Shown here piece by piece: positions 33,606 through 41,600 of a stretch of 45,353 nucleotides of DNA. The position numbers and the translations under genes are program-made. How positions within the stretch are numbered: the stretch's first letter is position 1; each line of letters starts with the position of its first letter. Below the pieces are notes generated by a model. It worked only from the letters and a program-made list of their open reading frames with translations. It made no database searches and was not told the origin of the DNA. This DNA is from an uncultured Prevotella sp. (lineage in GTDB: Bacteria; Bacteroidota; Bacteroidia; Bacteroidales; Bacteroidaceae): contig ONHQ01000025.1 in assembly GCA_900317685.1 (NCBI GenBank), forward strand, positions 1 to 45,353, written 5' to 3'.

Positions 33606-33836
33606 ATGGCTACTTCAGAGAATGATAGGTTTAGAATACCTTATATAAATATGATCATTCGGGCTTTTGGAGCTCATTTCCAATTGTCTGTCCAACAGGC
33701 TTGCAGCTATCTTTATCGCTGCAAGGGTATTCACTATTTAGTGGATCATTATGATGTGGAGCATACGTTGCCGGTGGAAGACACGATTGAAGCCTTGGCC
33801 AATGTGTGCCGAAGAAATGGAGGATTGCTTGCATGA
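33606..33836 (+). CDS. DUF3791-like protein, upstream member of a DUF3990 module
   Basis: A 76-aa protein (IPYINMIIRAFGAHFQLSVQ, QACSYLYRCKGIHYLVDHYD) resembling the DUF3791 family of small helical proteins. Its TGA overlaps the ATG of the DUF3990 gene (ATGA). It begins 18 bp after the YitT stop. It is likely the antitoxin or partner of the next gene. Confidence 0.7.
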   Translation: MATSENDRFRIPYINMIIRAFGAHFQLSVQQACSYLYRCKGIHYLVDHYDVEHTLPVEDTIEALANVCRRNGGLLA

Positions 33837-34303
33837 TATTGTATCACGGAACAAATGTAGACTTTAATAAGATAGACATATCAAAATGCTTACCTTATAA
33901 AGACTTTGGGCGTGGCTTTTATCTTACCGATATTCAGAAGCAGGCTAAGAATATGGCTCAACGCAAGTTCGATGCTTTTGGAGGTGACATGATTGTCCAA
34001 AAGTACGATTTTGGCGAACAGCTTCTTGTAAATGGCAGCCTTGCTGTTCTGAATTTCAGTGAAGTCTCTGTAGAGTGGGCTCAATTTATTTATAAGAATC
34101 GTAACCGCCAGCTGCATTTTCATCATCGTTATGATGTTGTTATAGGTCCGGTGGCTGATGACGGTGTAGCATTTCTTATGAGCCAATTCCAGCATGGCTA
34201 TATAAATGAAGTGACTTTTGCAGAGCAGCTGAGGTATAAGCAACTCAGTAGTCAGTATTGTTTTTTGACGCAAAAGGCAATTAAAACATTGAAGAGATTA
34301 TGA
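33833..34303 (+). CDS. DUF3990 family protein, ADP-ribosyltransferase-like putative toxin
   Basis: A 156-aa protein beginning MILYHGTNVDFNKIDISKCL with DFGRGFYLTDIQKQAKNMAQ, the two signature blocks of DUF3990. The YHGT and GRGFYLT pattern is typical of ART-fold proteins that use NAD. The late segment AFLMSQFQHGYINEVTFAEQL should hold the third catalytic position (Gln or Glu), which I cannot assign with certainty. It overlaps its small neighbours on both sides (4 bp each). Together they look like a toxin-antitoxin module. Base composition is more AT-rich than the YitT gene. Confidence 0.8.
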   Translation: MILYHGTNVDFNKIDISKCLPYKDFGRGFYLTDIQKQAKNMAQRKFDAFGGDMIVQKYDFGEQLLVNGSLAVLNFSEVSVEWAQFIYKNRNRQLHFHHRYDVVIGPVADDGVAFLMSQFQHGYINEVTFAEQLRYKQLSSQYCFLTQKAIKTLKRL

Positions 34304-34539
34304 TGACAAAAGATCAAAGATACCACTTCCTTGTGGATAGTGCAGTTGACAGTATGAGTGAACAGCTTATAGAAGATTTTCATTTGCCTGTTCCAGAAGC
34401 GCTCAACTTTATCTACCAATCTTCTACTTTGAAGATTATCCAAGATTCAAGAACGCTTCTTTATACGGAGAGTCCTGATTATCTGTATCTCATCTTAAAA
34501 TACGAATACCAAAACGGCAAGTTGCCTCAAACGGCGTAA
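34300..34539 (+). CDS. Second small DUF3791-like protein of the DUF3990 module
   Basis: A 79-aa protein (MMTKDQRYHFLVDSAVDSMS, HLPVPEALNFIYQSSTLKII) with the same helix pattern as the 76-aa protein upstream (pattern ALNFIYQS versus ACSYLYRC). It overlaps the DUF3990 stop (ATGATGA); the start could be 34300 or 34303. It gives an unusual three-gene layout with a small partner on each side. Confidence 0.65.
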   Translation: MMTKDQRYHFLVDSAVDSMSEQLIEDFHLPVPEALNFIYQSSTLKIIQDSRTLLYTESPDYLYLILKYEYQNGKLPQTA

Positions 34540-34562
34540 ATGTCTTTTGATATAATCACAAT

Positions 34563-34596
34563 AAGGGGGGCTATGCCACGCGGCATAGCCCCCCTT
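34563..34596. terminator. Bidirectional terminator, DUF3791 gene / OmpA gene
   Basis: AAGGGGGGCTATGCC/GGCATAGCCCCCCTT is a perfect 15-bp stem with a 4-nt loop between convergent genes. Confidence 0.9.
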
Positions 34597-34615
34597 CTAT
34601 ATATAGGTGTAATCC

Positions 34616-35479
34616 TTACTTGTTGTTGCTCTCTTCAGGAGCCTTGTCGATGAGGTCCATGAACTGGTCGAGCTTCGGAGTGATGATGATCTGAGTGCGG
34701 CGGTTACGCTGCTTGCCCAGTTCGGTGTCGTTAGTGGCTACAGGATTGAACTCACCACGTCCGCCGGCGGTCAGGCGCTTGGGTGCCACGCCGAAGTGGT
34801 CGATGAGATACTGCACCACGCTGGAGGCGCGCAGGGCACTGAGGTCCCAGTTGTTGCGGATGTTCTTCATTGAAGGAGCGGCGGTGTTGACAGGCACGTT
34901 GTCGGTGTTACCCTCGATGAGCACGTCATAGTCCTTGTAGTCCATGATGATCTTTGCGATCTTGCTCAGTGTCTCCTGTGCGCGGTCGTTGATCTCGTAG
35001 CTGCCACTCTTGTAGAGCATGTTGTCAGCAAGGGAGATATAGACGACGCCCTTGAGCACTTGCACGTCAACCTCTTTCATCTCCTCCTTGCTCAGCGAGC
35101 GGGTGAGGTTGTTGGTGAGCACCATGTTGAGCGAGTCGCTCTTGCTCTTCACCTCTACGAGGTGACGGATATACTGGTTTGACTCGTTGATCTGGTCAAC
35201 GAGCTTTGAGATGTTGATGTTGTTGGCGTTGGCGTTGCTGAGGCTCTTGTCGAGTGAGCCTTGCAGTGAGGCATAGTCTTTCTTAGCCTGAGCGAGCTGA
35301 TCCTCCAAGGAGCTGACACGGGCCTGAGAGGCAGCGAGCTTCTCTTTGGCATCCTGATAGTTGGCCGTCAGTTCACGGTTCTCGGTCTGACAGTTGACCA
35401 AGTCTTTCTTGCTGGCGCAGCTGCTGACGAGCATAGTGCCGGCGAGGAGAGCTACAATAGCGATGTTAGTCTTCTTCAT
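34616..35479 (-). CDS. OmpA-family peptidoglycan-binding lipoprotein
   Basis: A 287-aa protein with a lipoprotein signal ending at Cys21 (MLVSSCASKKDLV). No acidic run follows the Cys, so it probably faces the periplasm. A coiled-coil region (about 35-110: ELTANYQDAKEKLAASQARV then SSLEDQLAQAKKD) leads to an OmpA C-terminal domain with DVLIEGNTDNVPV, NWDLSALRASSVVQYL and KQRNRRTQIIITP, the residues that grip peptidoglycan. It links the outer membrane to the wall. It is a stand-alone gene with a strong terminator. The upstream region 35480-35683 shows no gene. Confidence 0.93.
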   Translation of the reverse strand: MKKTNIAIVALLAGTMLVSSCASKKDLVNCQTENRELTANYQDAKEKLAASQARVSSLEDQLAQAKKDYASLQGSLDKSLSNANANNINISKLVDQINESNQYIRHLVEVKSKSDSLNMVLTNNLTRSLSKEEMKEVDVQVLKGVVYISLADNMLYKSGSYEINDRAQETLSKIAKIIMDYKDYDVLIEGNTDNVPVNTAAPSMKNIRNNWDLSALRASSVVQYLIDHFGVAPKRLTAGGRGEFNPVATNDTELGKQRNRRTQIIITPKLDQFMDLIDKAPEESNNK

Positions 35480-35683
35480 ATTATCTTGTTTTTAATTTAA
35501 TAATGTCGTTTCGTGTGTTGCATAGGCTCGGAATTCTTTGTAATAGAGATTGTGGCAGAGCCATTTTATTGCAAATATCGTTATTATGACGCAGAAAAGA
35601 AAGGAAAGTTGCGTGAGGTTAGTTTATTTTAACCACATAAGTGCGCTTTTTAGTTTCTTTTGGTAAGAGAAAGCAGAAAAAAA

Positions 35684-35720
35684 AATATCCACGTATCGGA
35701 AGTGCCGATACGTGGATATT
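35684..35720 (-). terminator. Rho-independent terminator of the ppk-ppx operon
   Basis: AATATCCACGTATCGG/CCGATACGTGGATATT is a perfect 16-bp stem with a 5-nt loop, followed on the minus strand by a run of T (tttttttt), 15 bp past the PPX stop. Confidence 0.92.
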
Positions 35721-35734
35721 GCTTTGGGATATGC

Positions 35735-36637
35735 TTATGGTTTCACCTTCGCGGCTTTCATGTCCCGGTAGAGTCCGTCGACGATAGAGTCGGCCAGCGA
35801 GATGTTTGGCACCATAATCTCGTCACATCCGAGTTGCTTGCTCACGTCGAGGAAGATGCGGGCGGCGGGGACGATGACATCAGCACGGTCGTCCTTGAGG
35901 TTGAACGAAATCATGCGCTCCTCGATGCTCATCGGCTTGAGCATGGAGTAGAGACGCTGCAATTCAGCGATGGAGAGCTTCTTGTTTTTACTTTCCTTGC
36001 TGATCTTGAACAGCTTGTTGATATTACCACCGGAACCGATGATGTGGATGTTGGGGTAGAGCTTGGCATAGCCTTGCAGATCTGCCTCCATCGCTTTCCA
36101 GGCTTCGGGTGTGACGCGGTCAGAGAGCAGGCGCAGCGTACCTATATTATAGGAGTGGCTCTCGGCGAGGGTGCCGTCGTGGATGAGCGAGATCTCCGTG
36201 CTGCCACCGCCCACGTCGACGTAGGCAAAGTTGCCCTCATTGGAGTCGGTATTCTCCACGAGGTTGTTGACGAGCAGCAGAGCCTCGTCGGGGCCCTTGA
36301 CCACTTCCAGGTCAAGACCACTTTCTTTCTTAATCGTCTTGATCACCTTCATGCCGTTTTCGGCATCGCGCATGGCCGACGTGGCACAGGCGCGGTAGGC
36401 ATCGACGCGGAAGACCTTCATCAGTTGTTTGTAGGCCTTCATCATGTGGATCATCATCTCCTCACGCTCTTTCGACACCTTGCCGAGCGTGAAGACATCT
36501 TTGCCCAGACGCAGGGGGACACGCACGAACATGAGCTTACGCACACGCTCCAGTCCTACAGCCTCGTCGTCGAAGGCCTTGATGAGCAAACGGGCTCCGT
36601 TGGAACCAATATCAATAGCTGCTAACGTACATTTCAT
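35735..36637 (-). CDS. Exopolyphosphatase / GppA-family phosphatase
   Basis: A 300-aa ASKHA-fold enzyme with phosphate loops AAIDIGSNGARLLI (near residue 7) and YVDVGGGSTEISL (near 140), plus ACATSAMRDAENG. It is the short form without the C-terminal HD domain found in E. coli Ppx. It releases phosphate from polyphosphate or acts on pppGpp; the polyP role is favoured because it follows PPK1 by 44 bp on the same strand and ends the operon at a strong terminator. Confidence 0.9.
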   Translation of the reverse strand: MKCTLAAIDIGSNGARLLIKAFDDEAVGLERVRKLMFVRVPLRLGKDVFTLGKVSKEREEMMIHMMKAYKQLMKVFRVDAYRACATSAMRDAENGMKVIKTIKKESGLDLEVVKGPDEALLLVNNLVENTDSNEGNFAYVDVGGGSTEISLIHDGTLAESHSYNIGTLRLLSDRVTPEAWKAMEADLQGYAKLYPNIHIIGSGGNINKLFKISKESKNKKLSIAELQRLYSMLKPMSIEERMISFNLKDDRADVIVPAARIFLDVSKQLGCDEIMVPNISLADSIVDGLYRDMKAAKVKP

Positions 36638-36681
36638 ATCTCTTTCTTTAATTGCGCGGGTAGAGTGATACAGACTTCCTT

Positions 36682-38724
36682 CTACCCGTTGTGTTCCAAA
36701 TAATATTTGTAGAGCTCTTCCTGACTGCGGAAGATTTCGCCCTCTTGCAGCTGGTCGGTGCCCTTGCCGTCGACAAGCCGACCATTGGCCGTGTCACGCA
36801 GGCCATATTCCACCGTACGCCGCAGGTCCTCTTTGAGATCCTCGTCATAGACCGGTGTCATCACCTCGATGCGGCTGAGCAGGTTGCGCGGCATCCAGTC
36901 GGCTGAGCCGAGGAAATACTTGTTCTTACCGCCATTGCAGAAGATGAGGATGCGGCTGTGCTCAAGATACCGGTCGATGATGCCCACGATGTGGATATTG
37001 TCAGACACGCCCGGGATACCCGGCACGAGAGAGCAGTTGCCGCGCAGCACGATGTCAATTTTCACGCCGGCCTGCGAAGCCTGGTAGATTTTTGCCACCA
37101 CGTCGGGGTCGGTGATGTGGTTGATCTTGATCTTTGCCCATGCCTCTTTGCCCTCTTTGGCATTCTTGATCTCTGTATCGAACATGTGGAGGATGCGGCT
37201 CTTCATGGCGTTGGGCGAGACGAGCAGTTGCCCAAAGCGCACCTGTTGGAACGGACGGTCGATGAATTGGAACACCTTTGCCACCTCTGAGACGATAGAC
37301 GGACGTGCCGTCATCATCAGATAGTCGGTATATACCTTGGCGTTGCCCTCATGGAAGTTACCGGTGCCAATACATGCGATGTCACCCTTCTTGCTGCTGA
37401 TGTAGAGCAGCTTGGAGTGGATCTTCAGGCCTTCAACGCCGAAGATGACGTTCACGCCTTCCTCTTGCATGCGCTTGCTCCACTTGATGTTGCTCTCTTC
37501 GTCGAAGCGGGCGAGCAGTTCCACCACGGCTGTCACCTTCTTGCCGTTGCGGGCAGCACAGATGAGAGCCTTGACCACTTTGGAGTCCTTGGCCAGACGA
37601 TAGAGCGTGGTCTTGATCTCTTTGACTTCGGGTTTCAATGCTGCTTCGCGCAACACGCGGATGTAAGCGTCGAAACTGTGGTAGGGAACGTGGATAAACC
37701 GGTCTTTCTCACGGATGAGATCTAGGATGCTTTGCTCTGAGAGGAACTCTGGTTTCATCAGATGTTTCCATTTCGGATTCTTCAGTTCGTCGTGGCCGCA
37801 GTCGGGAAACGTCATCAGATCCTTATGGTTTTGATAGCGTCCGCTGGCCAGTGAGGTGTCGAGCTCCCGGATGTCGAGTCGTTCCAATATCTTTTTCTGC
37901 ATACTCTGTGGCATGTCGCGGTCGTAGAGCACACGGATCGGCTCACCCCGTTTGCGGCTGTCCACGCCGATGGCAATACGCTCCATGGTGCCATAGTCAG
38001 CATCGTTGTCCACCTCCATCTCCGCATCCTTGGTGAACTTAAAGCTGTAGGCACGAAAATAGCTCGGTCTGAGTCCTATGAAGATAAACGGCAGGCAGAA
38101 GCGGATGACATCGTCGAGATACATGATATTGTCGTAGCCGTCGGAAGCCGGGATCTTGATGAACCGGCCAAACGTCTTGTCGGGTACTTTGATGATGGCG
38201 TATTTCGAGCGGGCATCCTTGATGATCGTCTTCTCCACAATCAGATAGATGCGGTTGTCCTCCAAGGTGCTGAGGTCTTTGATCTCGCTGAGCCAGATGG
38301 GATTTGTTGAGCCGTTGAGTTTGTCGTAGTAGAAGTTCTCCAGCCATTTCTTCTGCTCGTCGTTGAGTTGCGTCTCGTTGACCATCCTGATCTTATGCAG
38401 TTCCAGTTCCCGGAACACCTGTCGCGTGGCCTCGGTGTACTCCTTGCTGTAGCTCTCGTTGAGCAGGTTGATGGTTTTGATGGTGCGCTTCACATCCTGT
38501 TTGGTGTGCTTGTCCACATCGTTGCTGGCCAGGACGCGGTTGAGCGAGGCCACACGCACCCGGAAGAACTCGTCGAGGTTGTTGGAGTAGATGCCTAAGA
38601 ACGACAGCCGCTCCAACAGAGGCACATATTCTTTCTTGGCTTCCTGCAGGATGCGGTGATTGAAATACATCCAACTCACGTCGCGTTTGACGTAGAGGTT
38701 CTTGAGTTTGTCTTCCTTTGTCAT
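36682..38724 (-). CDS. ppk1: Polyphosphate kinase 1
   Basis: A 680-aa enzyme that builds polyphosphate from ATP. The four PPK1 domains are covered: N-terminal LYVKRDVSWMYFNHRILQEA, then SNNLDEFFRVRVASLN, the catalytic His436 in GLKIHSKLLYI (equivalent to E. coli His435) and His589 in RYLEHSRILIF (equivalent to His592), then LGSADWMPRNLLSRIE. The length is normal and all key residues are present. It lies 40 bp downstream of the LRR/Lys-rich gene and upstream of PPX, so polyP synthesis and breakdown are co-transcribed. Confidence 0.96.
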   Translation of the reverse strand: MTKEDKLKNLYVKRDVSWMYFNHRILQEAKKEYVPLLERLSFLGIYSNNLDEFFRVRVASLNRVLASNDVDKHTKQDVKRTIKTINLLNESYSKEYTEATRQVFRELELHKIRMVNETQLNDEQKKWLENFYYDKLNGSTNPIWLSEIKDLSTLEDNRIYLIVEKTIIKDARSKYAIIKVPDKTFGRFIKIPASDGYDNIMYLDDVIRFCLPFIFIGLRPSYFRAYSFKFTKDAEMEVDNDADYGTMERIAIGVDSRKRGEPIRVLYDRDMPQSMQKKILERLDIRELDTSLASGRYQNHKDLMTFPDCGHDELKNPKWKHLMKPEFLSEQSILDLIREKDRFIHVPYHSFDAYIRVLREAALKPEVKEIKTTLYRLAKDSKVVKALICAARNGKKVTAVVELLARFDEESNIKWSKRMQEEGVNVIFGVEGLKIHSKLLYISSKKGDIACIGTGNFHEGNAKVYTDYLMMTARPSIVSEVAKVFQFIDRPFQQVRFGQLLVSPNAMKSRILHMFDTEIKNAKEGKEAWAKIKINHITDPDVVAKIYQASQAGVKIDIVLRGNCSLVPGIPGVSDNIHIVGIIDRYLEHSRILIFCNGGKNKYFLGSADWMPRNLLSRIEVMTPVYDEDLKEDLRRTVEYGLRDTANGRLVDGKGTDQLQEGEIFRSQEELYKYYLEHNG

Positions 38725-38764
38725 GTTGCTATATCGTATGATGCTTGTTGAGGCTTACAATGGT

Positions 38765-39580
38765 CTATTTTATGTCGATGGACTTAGAAAACGGGGGCAG
38801 GGCACTGTCGGCCTTCATTTCTTCTTTCTTGCCTTTCTGCTCTTCCTTCTTCTTGTCCTTTATATCTATCTTCTTGTCGCTTTTCTTGTCGCCTTTCTTA
38901 GCAGCCTTTTCGTCTTTCTTAGCGGCCTTATCGTCTTTCTTAGCAGCCTTTTCGCTTTTCTTAGCGGCTTTTTCTTCTTTCTTATTTTTCTTTTTCTCCT
39001 CTTTTGCTTTCTTGCTGTTGTCTTCGTTGTGTCCTACAACCAGATAGTTGATGTCTCCGTCGTTGAGGTGGAGCGCCTTGCGCAGCGCCTTGACCATGTC
39101 GTCGGGCACCGAGATGTCGTGCAACTCATCGCAGGAGTCGAAAGCCTTACGGCTGACTTTCTTCGGTGCACCCTCAAATACCACGCGCTTCAGCCGGTCA
39201 CAATCACTGAAAGCATACGGCTCGACCGTCTCCACGCTGGCTGGCAGCACGATTTCCTCCAAAGCGTCGCAGTCAGCGAAGGCTTCGCGGGCAATTGTCT
39301 TCAGTCCTTTGGGCAGCACAACCTTTTTCAATTGTTTCTTACGGGCAAAGGCCATCTCGCCGATGGTCTGCACAGAGGCGGGGACGCTGACCTCTTCGCG
39401 GTCGCCACGTGAATAGACCAGTTGTGTGCGATCAGCGTTGTAGACAGCATCTTCGTCAAAGGCGAAGTCTTCGCTATCCAGTTTCTGCAATGCCAGTGTC
39501 AGGACGGCCGTCTCGAGCTTGCCGCCCTTCTTTGACATCTTTGCAATTCTCTCCAGTAACTCTTTCTTATTTGCTTTCAT
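38765..39580 (-). CDS. Cytoplasmic leucine-rich-repeat (BspA-like) protein with Lys-rich tail, first gene of the ppk operon
   Basis: A 271-aa protein without a signal peptide. Residues about 60-155 carry LRR_5/BspA-type repeats (SVPASVQTIGEMAFARKKQL, VVLPKGLKTIAREAFADCDA, IVLPASVETVEPYAFSDCDR). Residues about 185-260 are an extremely charged tail of KAAKK units (EKAAKKSEKAAKKDDKAAKK and similar) rich in Lys, Glu, Asp and Ala. LRR_5 proteins are usually secreted, so a cytoplasmic one is odd. It is encoded 40 bp ahead of PPK1 and shares its promoter. A Lys/acid-rich tail of this kind is the sort of sequence known to bind or be modified by polyphosphate (PASK-like). A role as polyP-binding partner is inference. 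Confidence 0.85.
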   Translation of the reverse strand: MKANKKELLERIAKMSKKGGKLETAVLTLALQKLDSEDFAFDEDAVYNADRTQLVYSRGDREEVSVPASVQTIGEMAFARKKQLKKVVLPKGLKTIAREAFADCDALEEIVLPASVETVEPYAFSDCDRLKRVVFEGAPKKVSRKAFDSCDELHDISVPDDMVKALRKALHLNDGDINYLVVGHNEDNSKKAKEEKKKNKKEEKAAKKSEKAAKKDDKAAKKDEKAAKKGDKKSDKKIDIKDKKKEEQKGKKEEMKADSALPPFSKSIDIK

Positions 39581-39612
39581 ATGATTGTAAGTTGATTATC
39601 CCCTTCTGTTTG

Positions 39613-39668
39613 CAAAATTACCAATAATCTTCAACACATATTGTTCATATCTGTTACAATAATGTTAC
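39613..39668 (-). promoter_or_regulatory. LRR-ppk1-ppx promoter with candidate Pho box
   Basis: The -7 box TAATTTTG (plus 39620-39613) lies 22 bp from a motif at plus 39642-39668 that starts TGTTCATATC and contains GTTACAAT and ATGTTAC. Units GTTAC recur every 11 bp at 39653, 39664 and, as GTTTC, at 39675. No TTG is at -33. Confidence 0.6.
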
Positions 39669-39700
39669 GATATTGTTTCAAAGACTGTTGTCACGCTTTT

Positions 39701-39745
39701 GTAACATCTGTGTCACCTTTTCTAAATATGACAGAAGTAACTTTG
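39701..39745 (+). promoter_or_regulatory. Porin promoter with candidate Pho half-sites
   Basis: GTAACATCTGTGTCACC (39701-39717) ends 21 bp before the first base of the -7 box TAACTTTG (39738-39745). It is a two-repeat version of the motif on the opposite strand, so the 193-bp gap appears to serve both divergent transcripts. Confidence 0.5.
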
Positions 39746-39773
39746 CGGACGTAAACACAAGAATGCAACATAT

Positions 39774-40787
39774 ATGAAAAAGATTCTGTCGCTTGTGCTG
39801 TGTCTGCTGGCAACATGGTCGGCGCTGGCTCAAGATGTAGACATGCTGCCGCAGGTGCACGGCACGTTGCGCGGTAAATATGAATATCAGACTTCGGAGG
39901 GCGAGGGCCGTTTCGAGGTGCGCACGGCACGTGTCAGCGTCAGTGGAAAGCTGATGCCGGAAGTGGAGTACAAGGCCGAGATAGACCTTTGCGACGAGGG
40001 CCAGATCAAGATGCTCGATGCCTATACGAGGCTCAAGCCCTGGCGCTACTTCCAGTTCACCATCGGACAGATGCGTGTGCCGTTTACCATTGATGCGCAT
40101 CGCTCGCCCGACCAGCAGTATTTTGCCAACCGCAGCTTCATCGCCAAGCAGGTGGGCAACGTGCGTGACGTGGGAGCAATGGCTGCCTACGACTTCCATG
40201 TGGGCTTCCCCATACGTGTGCAGGCTGGACTCTTCAATGGCTCGGGCCTCACGGGGCAGAAAGACTATTGGACCAAAGGTACGAACTTCTCTTCCAAGGT
40301 GCAGTTCTTCTTTCCTTTCCATACCGACTTGGTACTCAGCGCACAGAAGATCAGTCCCAATCACAATACAATCATGATGTACGATGGTGGTCTGACCTAT
40401 CACCGGGGACCGTTTCTCTGTGAGGCAGAGTATTTGTTCAAACGGTATTCCCACCATTTATATAAAGATGTGCATGCCGTGGATGTCTTTGCCAATTACG
40501 ACATTCCCGTCCGTGACAAGCGCTGCTTGATCAAGAAGGTGTCGCCGCTGGTTCGCTACGACTTCATGACCGACCACGCCGACGGCACGAAATACGACGA
40601 AAGCGGTGCCATGGCCACCACCGACTATCAGCGCAATCGCCTGACAGGAGGCGTGACGCTCAGTCTGGCCAAGCCGTTTGTCTCCGACATCCGCATCAAC
40701 TACGAGAAGTATTTCTATCGCAAGAGCGGCATCCCAAAGACCTCGGAAAAGGACAAGATTGTCATCGAGTTCATGACACATTTCTAA
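39774..40787 (+). CDS. Porin O/P family protein (phosphate-selective porin homologue)
   Basis: A 337-aa outer-membrane beta-barrel with a signal peptide (CLLATWSALAQ) and a terminal Phe (FMTHF). The segments GTLRGKYEYQTSEGEGRFEV, RTARVSVSGKLMPEVEYKAE and FTIGQMRVPFTIDAHRSP match Porin_O_P, the OprP/OprO-like family. In Pseudomonas these pass phosphate or pyrophosphate; many Bacteroidota members are uncharacterised. It is divergent from the LRR-ppk1-ppx operon across a repeat-bearing promoter region and upstream of a PhoB/PhoR-type pair, which supports a phosphate role. Confidence 0.88.
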   Translation: MKKILSLVLCLLATWSALAQDVDMLPQVHGTLRGKYEYQTSEGEGRFEVRTARVSVSGKLMPEVEYKAEIDLCDEGQIKMLDAYTRLKPWRYFQFTIGQMRVPFTIDAHRSPDQQYFANRSFIAKQVGNVRDVGAMAAYDFHVGFPIRVQAGLFNGSGLTGQKDYWTKGTNFSSKVQFFFPFHTDLVLSAQKISPNHNTIMMYDGGLTYHRGPFLCEAEYLFKRYSHHLYKDVHAVDVFANYDIPVRDKRCLIKKVSPLVRYDFMTDHADGTKYDESGAMATTDYQRNRLTGGVTLSLAKPFVSDIRINYEKYFYRKSGIPKTSEKDKIVIEFMTHF

Positions 40788-40802
40788 AGTCTCAGCGAAA
40801 AA

Positions 40803-40820
40803 TGGGCTTTCGGAGGCCCA
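40803..40820 (+). terminator. Weak hairpin after the porin gene
   Basis: TGGGC/GCCCA with inner G-U pairs, followed by aagaaagaaaa. It is a weak terminator candidate ahead of the response-regulator promoter. Confidence 0.35.
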
Positions 40821-40836
40821 AGAAAGAAAAAATGAT

Positions 40837-40844
40837 TATCTTTG
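40837..40844 (+). promoter_or_regulatory. Predicted -7 box of the two-component operon
   Basis: TATCTTTG sits 20 bp before the regulator ATG. No TTG at the right distance and no Pho-like repeat was found, so this may be a low constitutive promoter. Confidence 0.5.
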
Positions 40845-40864
40845 CAATATAACAACTATAAGCA

Positions 40865-41557
40865 ATGGAAGAAGAAAAAATCTACAAGATACTGGTCGTC
40901 GACGATGAGGACGACCTCTGCGAGATTCTCAAGTTTAATCTTGAAACTGAGGGCTATCAGGTCACTACGGCCAACTCGGCCGAGGACGCGCTGAAACTCG
41001 ATATAGCCTCTTTCGATCTCTTGCTGCTCGACGTGATGATGGGTGGCATGTCGGGCTTCGCCATGGCCAAACAGCTGAAGGCTAATCCCTCCACGGCCAA
41101 CGTGCCCATCATCTTCCTCACGGCACGCGACACCGAGAACGACACAGTCACGGGCTTCAACCTCGGTGCTGACGACTATATCTCCAAACCGTTCTCCCTG
41201 CGTGAGGTGCTCGTGCGCGTCCGCGCCGTGCTCCGTCGTACCTCTGAGCGACAGGGTGTGGAGCCGGCTGTGCTGCGCTATCAGGGACTGGAGATGAACC
41301 TCGACAAGAAGACGGTGAGCATTGACGGTGAGAACGTACCCTTTACCAAGACCGAGTTTGAACTGCTCCATCTTCTGCTTGAGGAGAAGGGACGTGTGTT
41401 CTCCCGCCAGGAGCTCATCGATAAAGTGTGGCCCAAGGATGTGCTCGTGCTGGACCGGACCGTGGATGTCAACATCACACGACTGCGCAAGAAGATCGGG
41501 CGCTTTGCCAAGTGCATCGTCACACGACTGGGCTTCGGCTACTATTTCGATGCTTAA
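40865..41557 (+). CDS. OmpR/PhoB-family response regulator
   Basis: A 230-aa protein. The receiver domain has acidic residues Asp13/Asp14, phospho-acceptor Asp56 (DLLLLDVMM), Thr86 and Lys108 (ISKPF). The C-terminal winged helix has FTKTEFELLHLLLEEKGRVF, SRQELIDKVW and TVDVNITRLRKKIG. The family binds direct repeats of about 11-bp period upstream of targets, matching repeats seen at nearby phosphate genes. The kinase follows at 44 bp. It could equally be the general RprY-type regulator of Bacteroidota. Confidence 0.93.
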   Translation: MEEEKIYKILVVDDEDDLCEILKFNLETEGYQVTTANSAEDALKLDIASFDLLLLDVMMGGMSGFAMAKQLKANPSTANVPIIFLTARDTENDTVTGFNLGADDYISKPFSLREVLVRVRAVLRRTSERQGVEPAVLRYQGLEMNLDKKTVSIDGENVPFTKTEFELLHLLLEEKGRVFSRQELIDKVWPKDVLVLDRTVDVNITRLRKKIGRFAKCIVTRLGFGYYFDA

Positions 41558-41600
41558 GGGATGTTTCCGGGTATTGTGTGCTTTAAATCTAATTGAGTAA

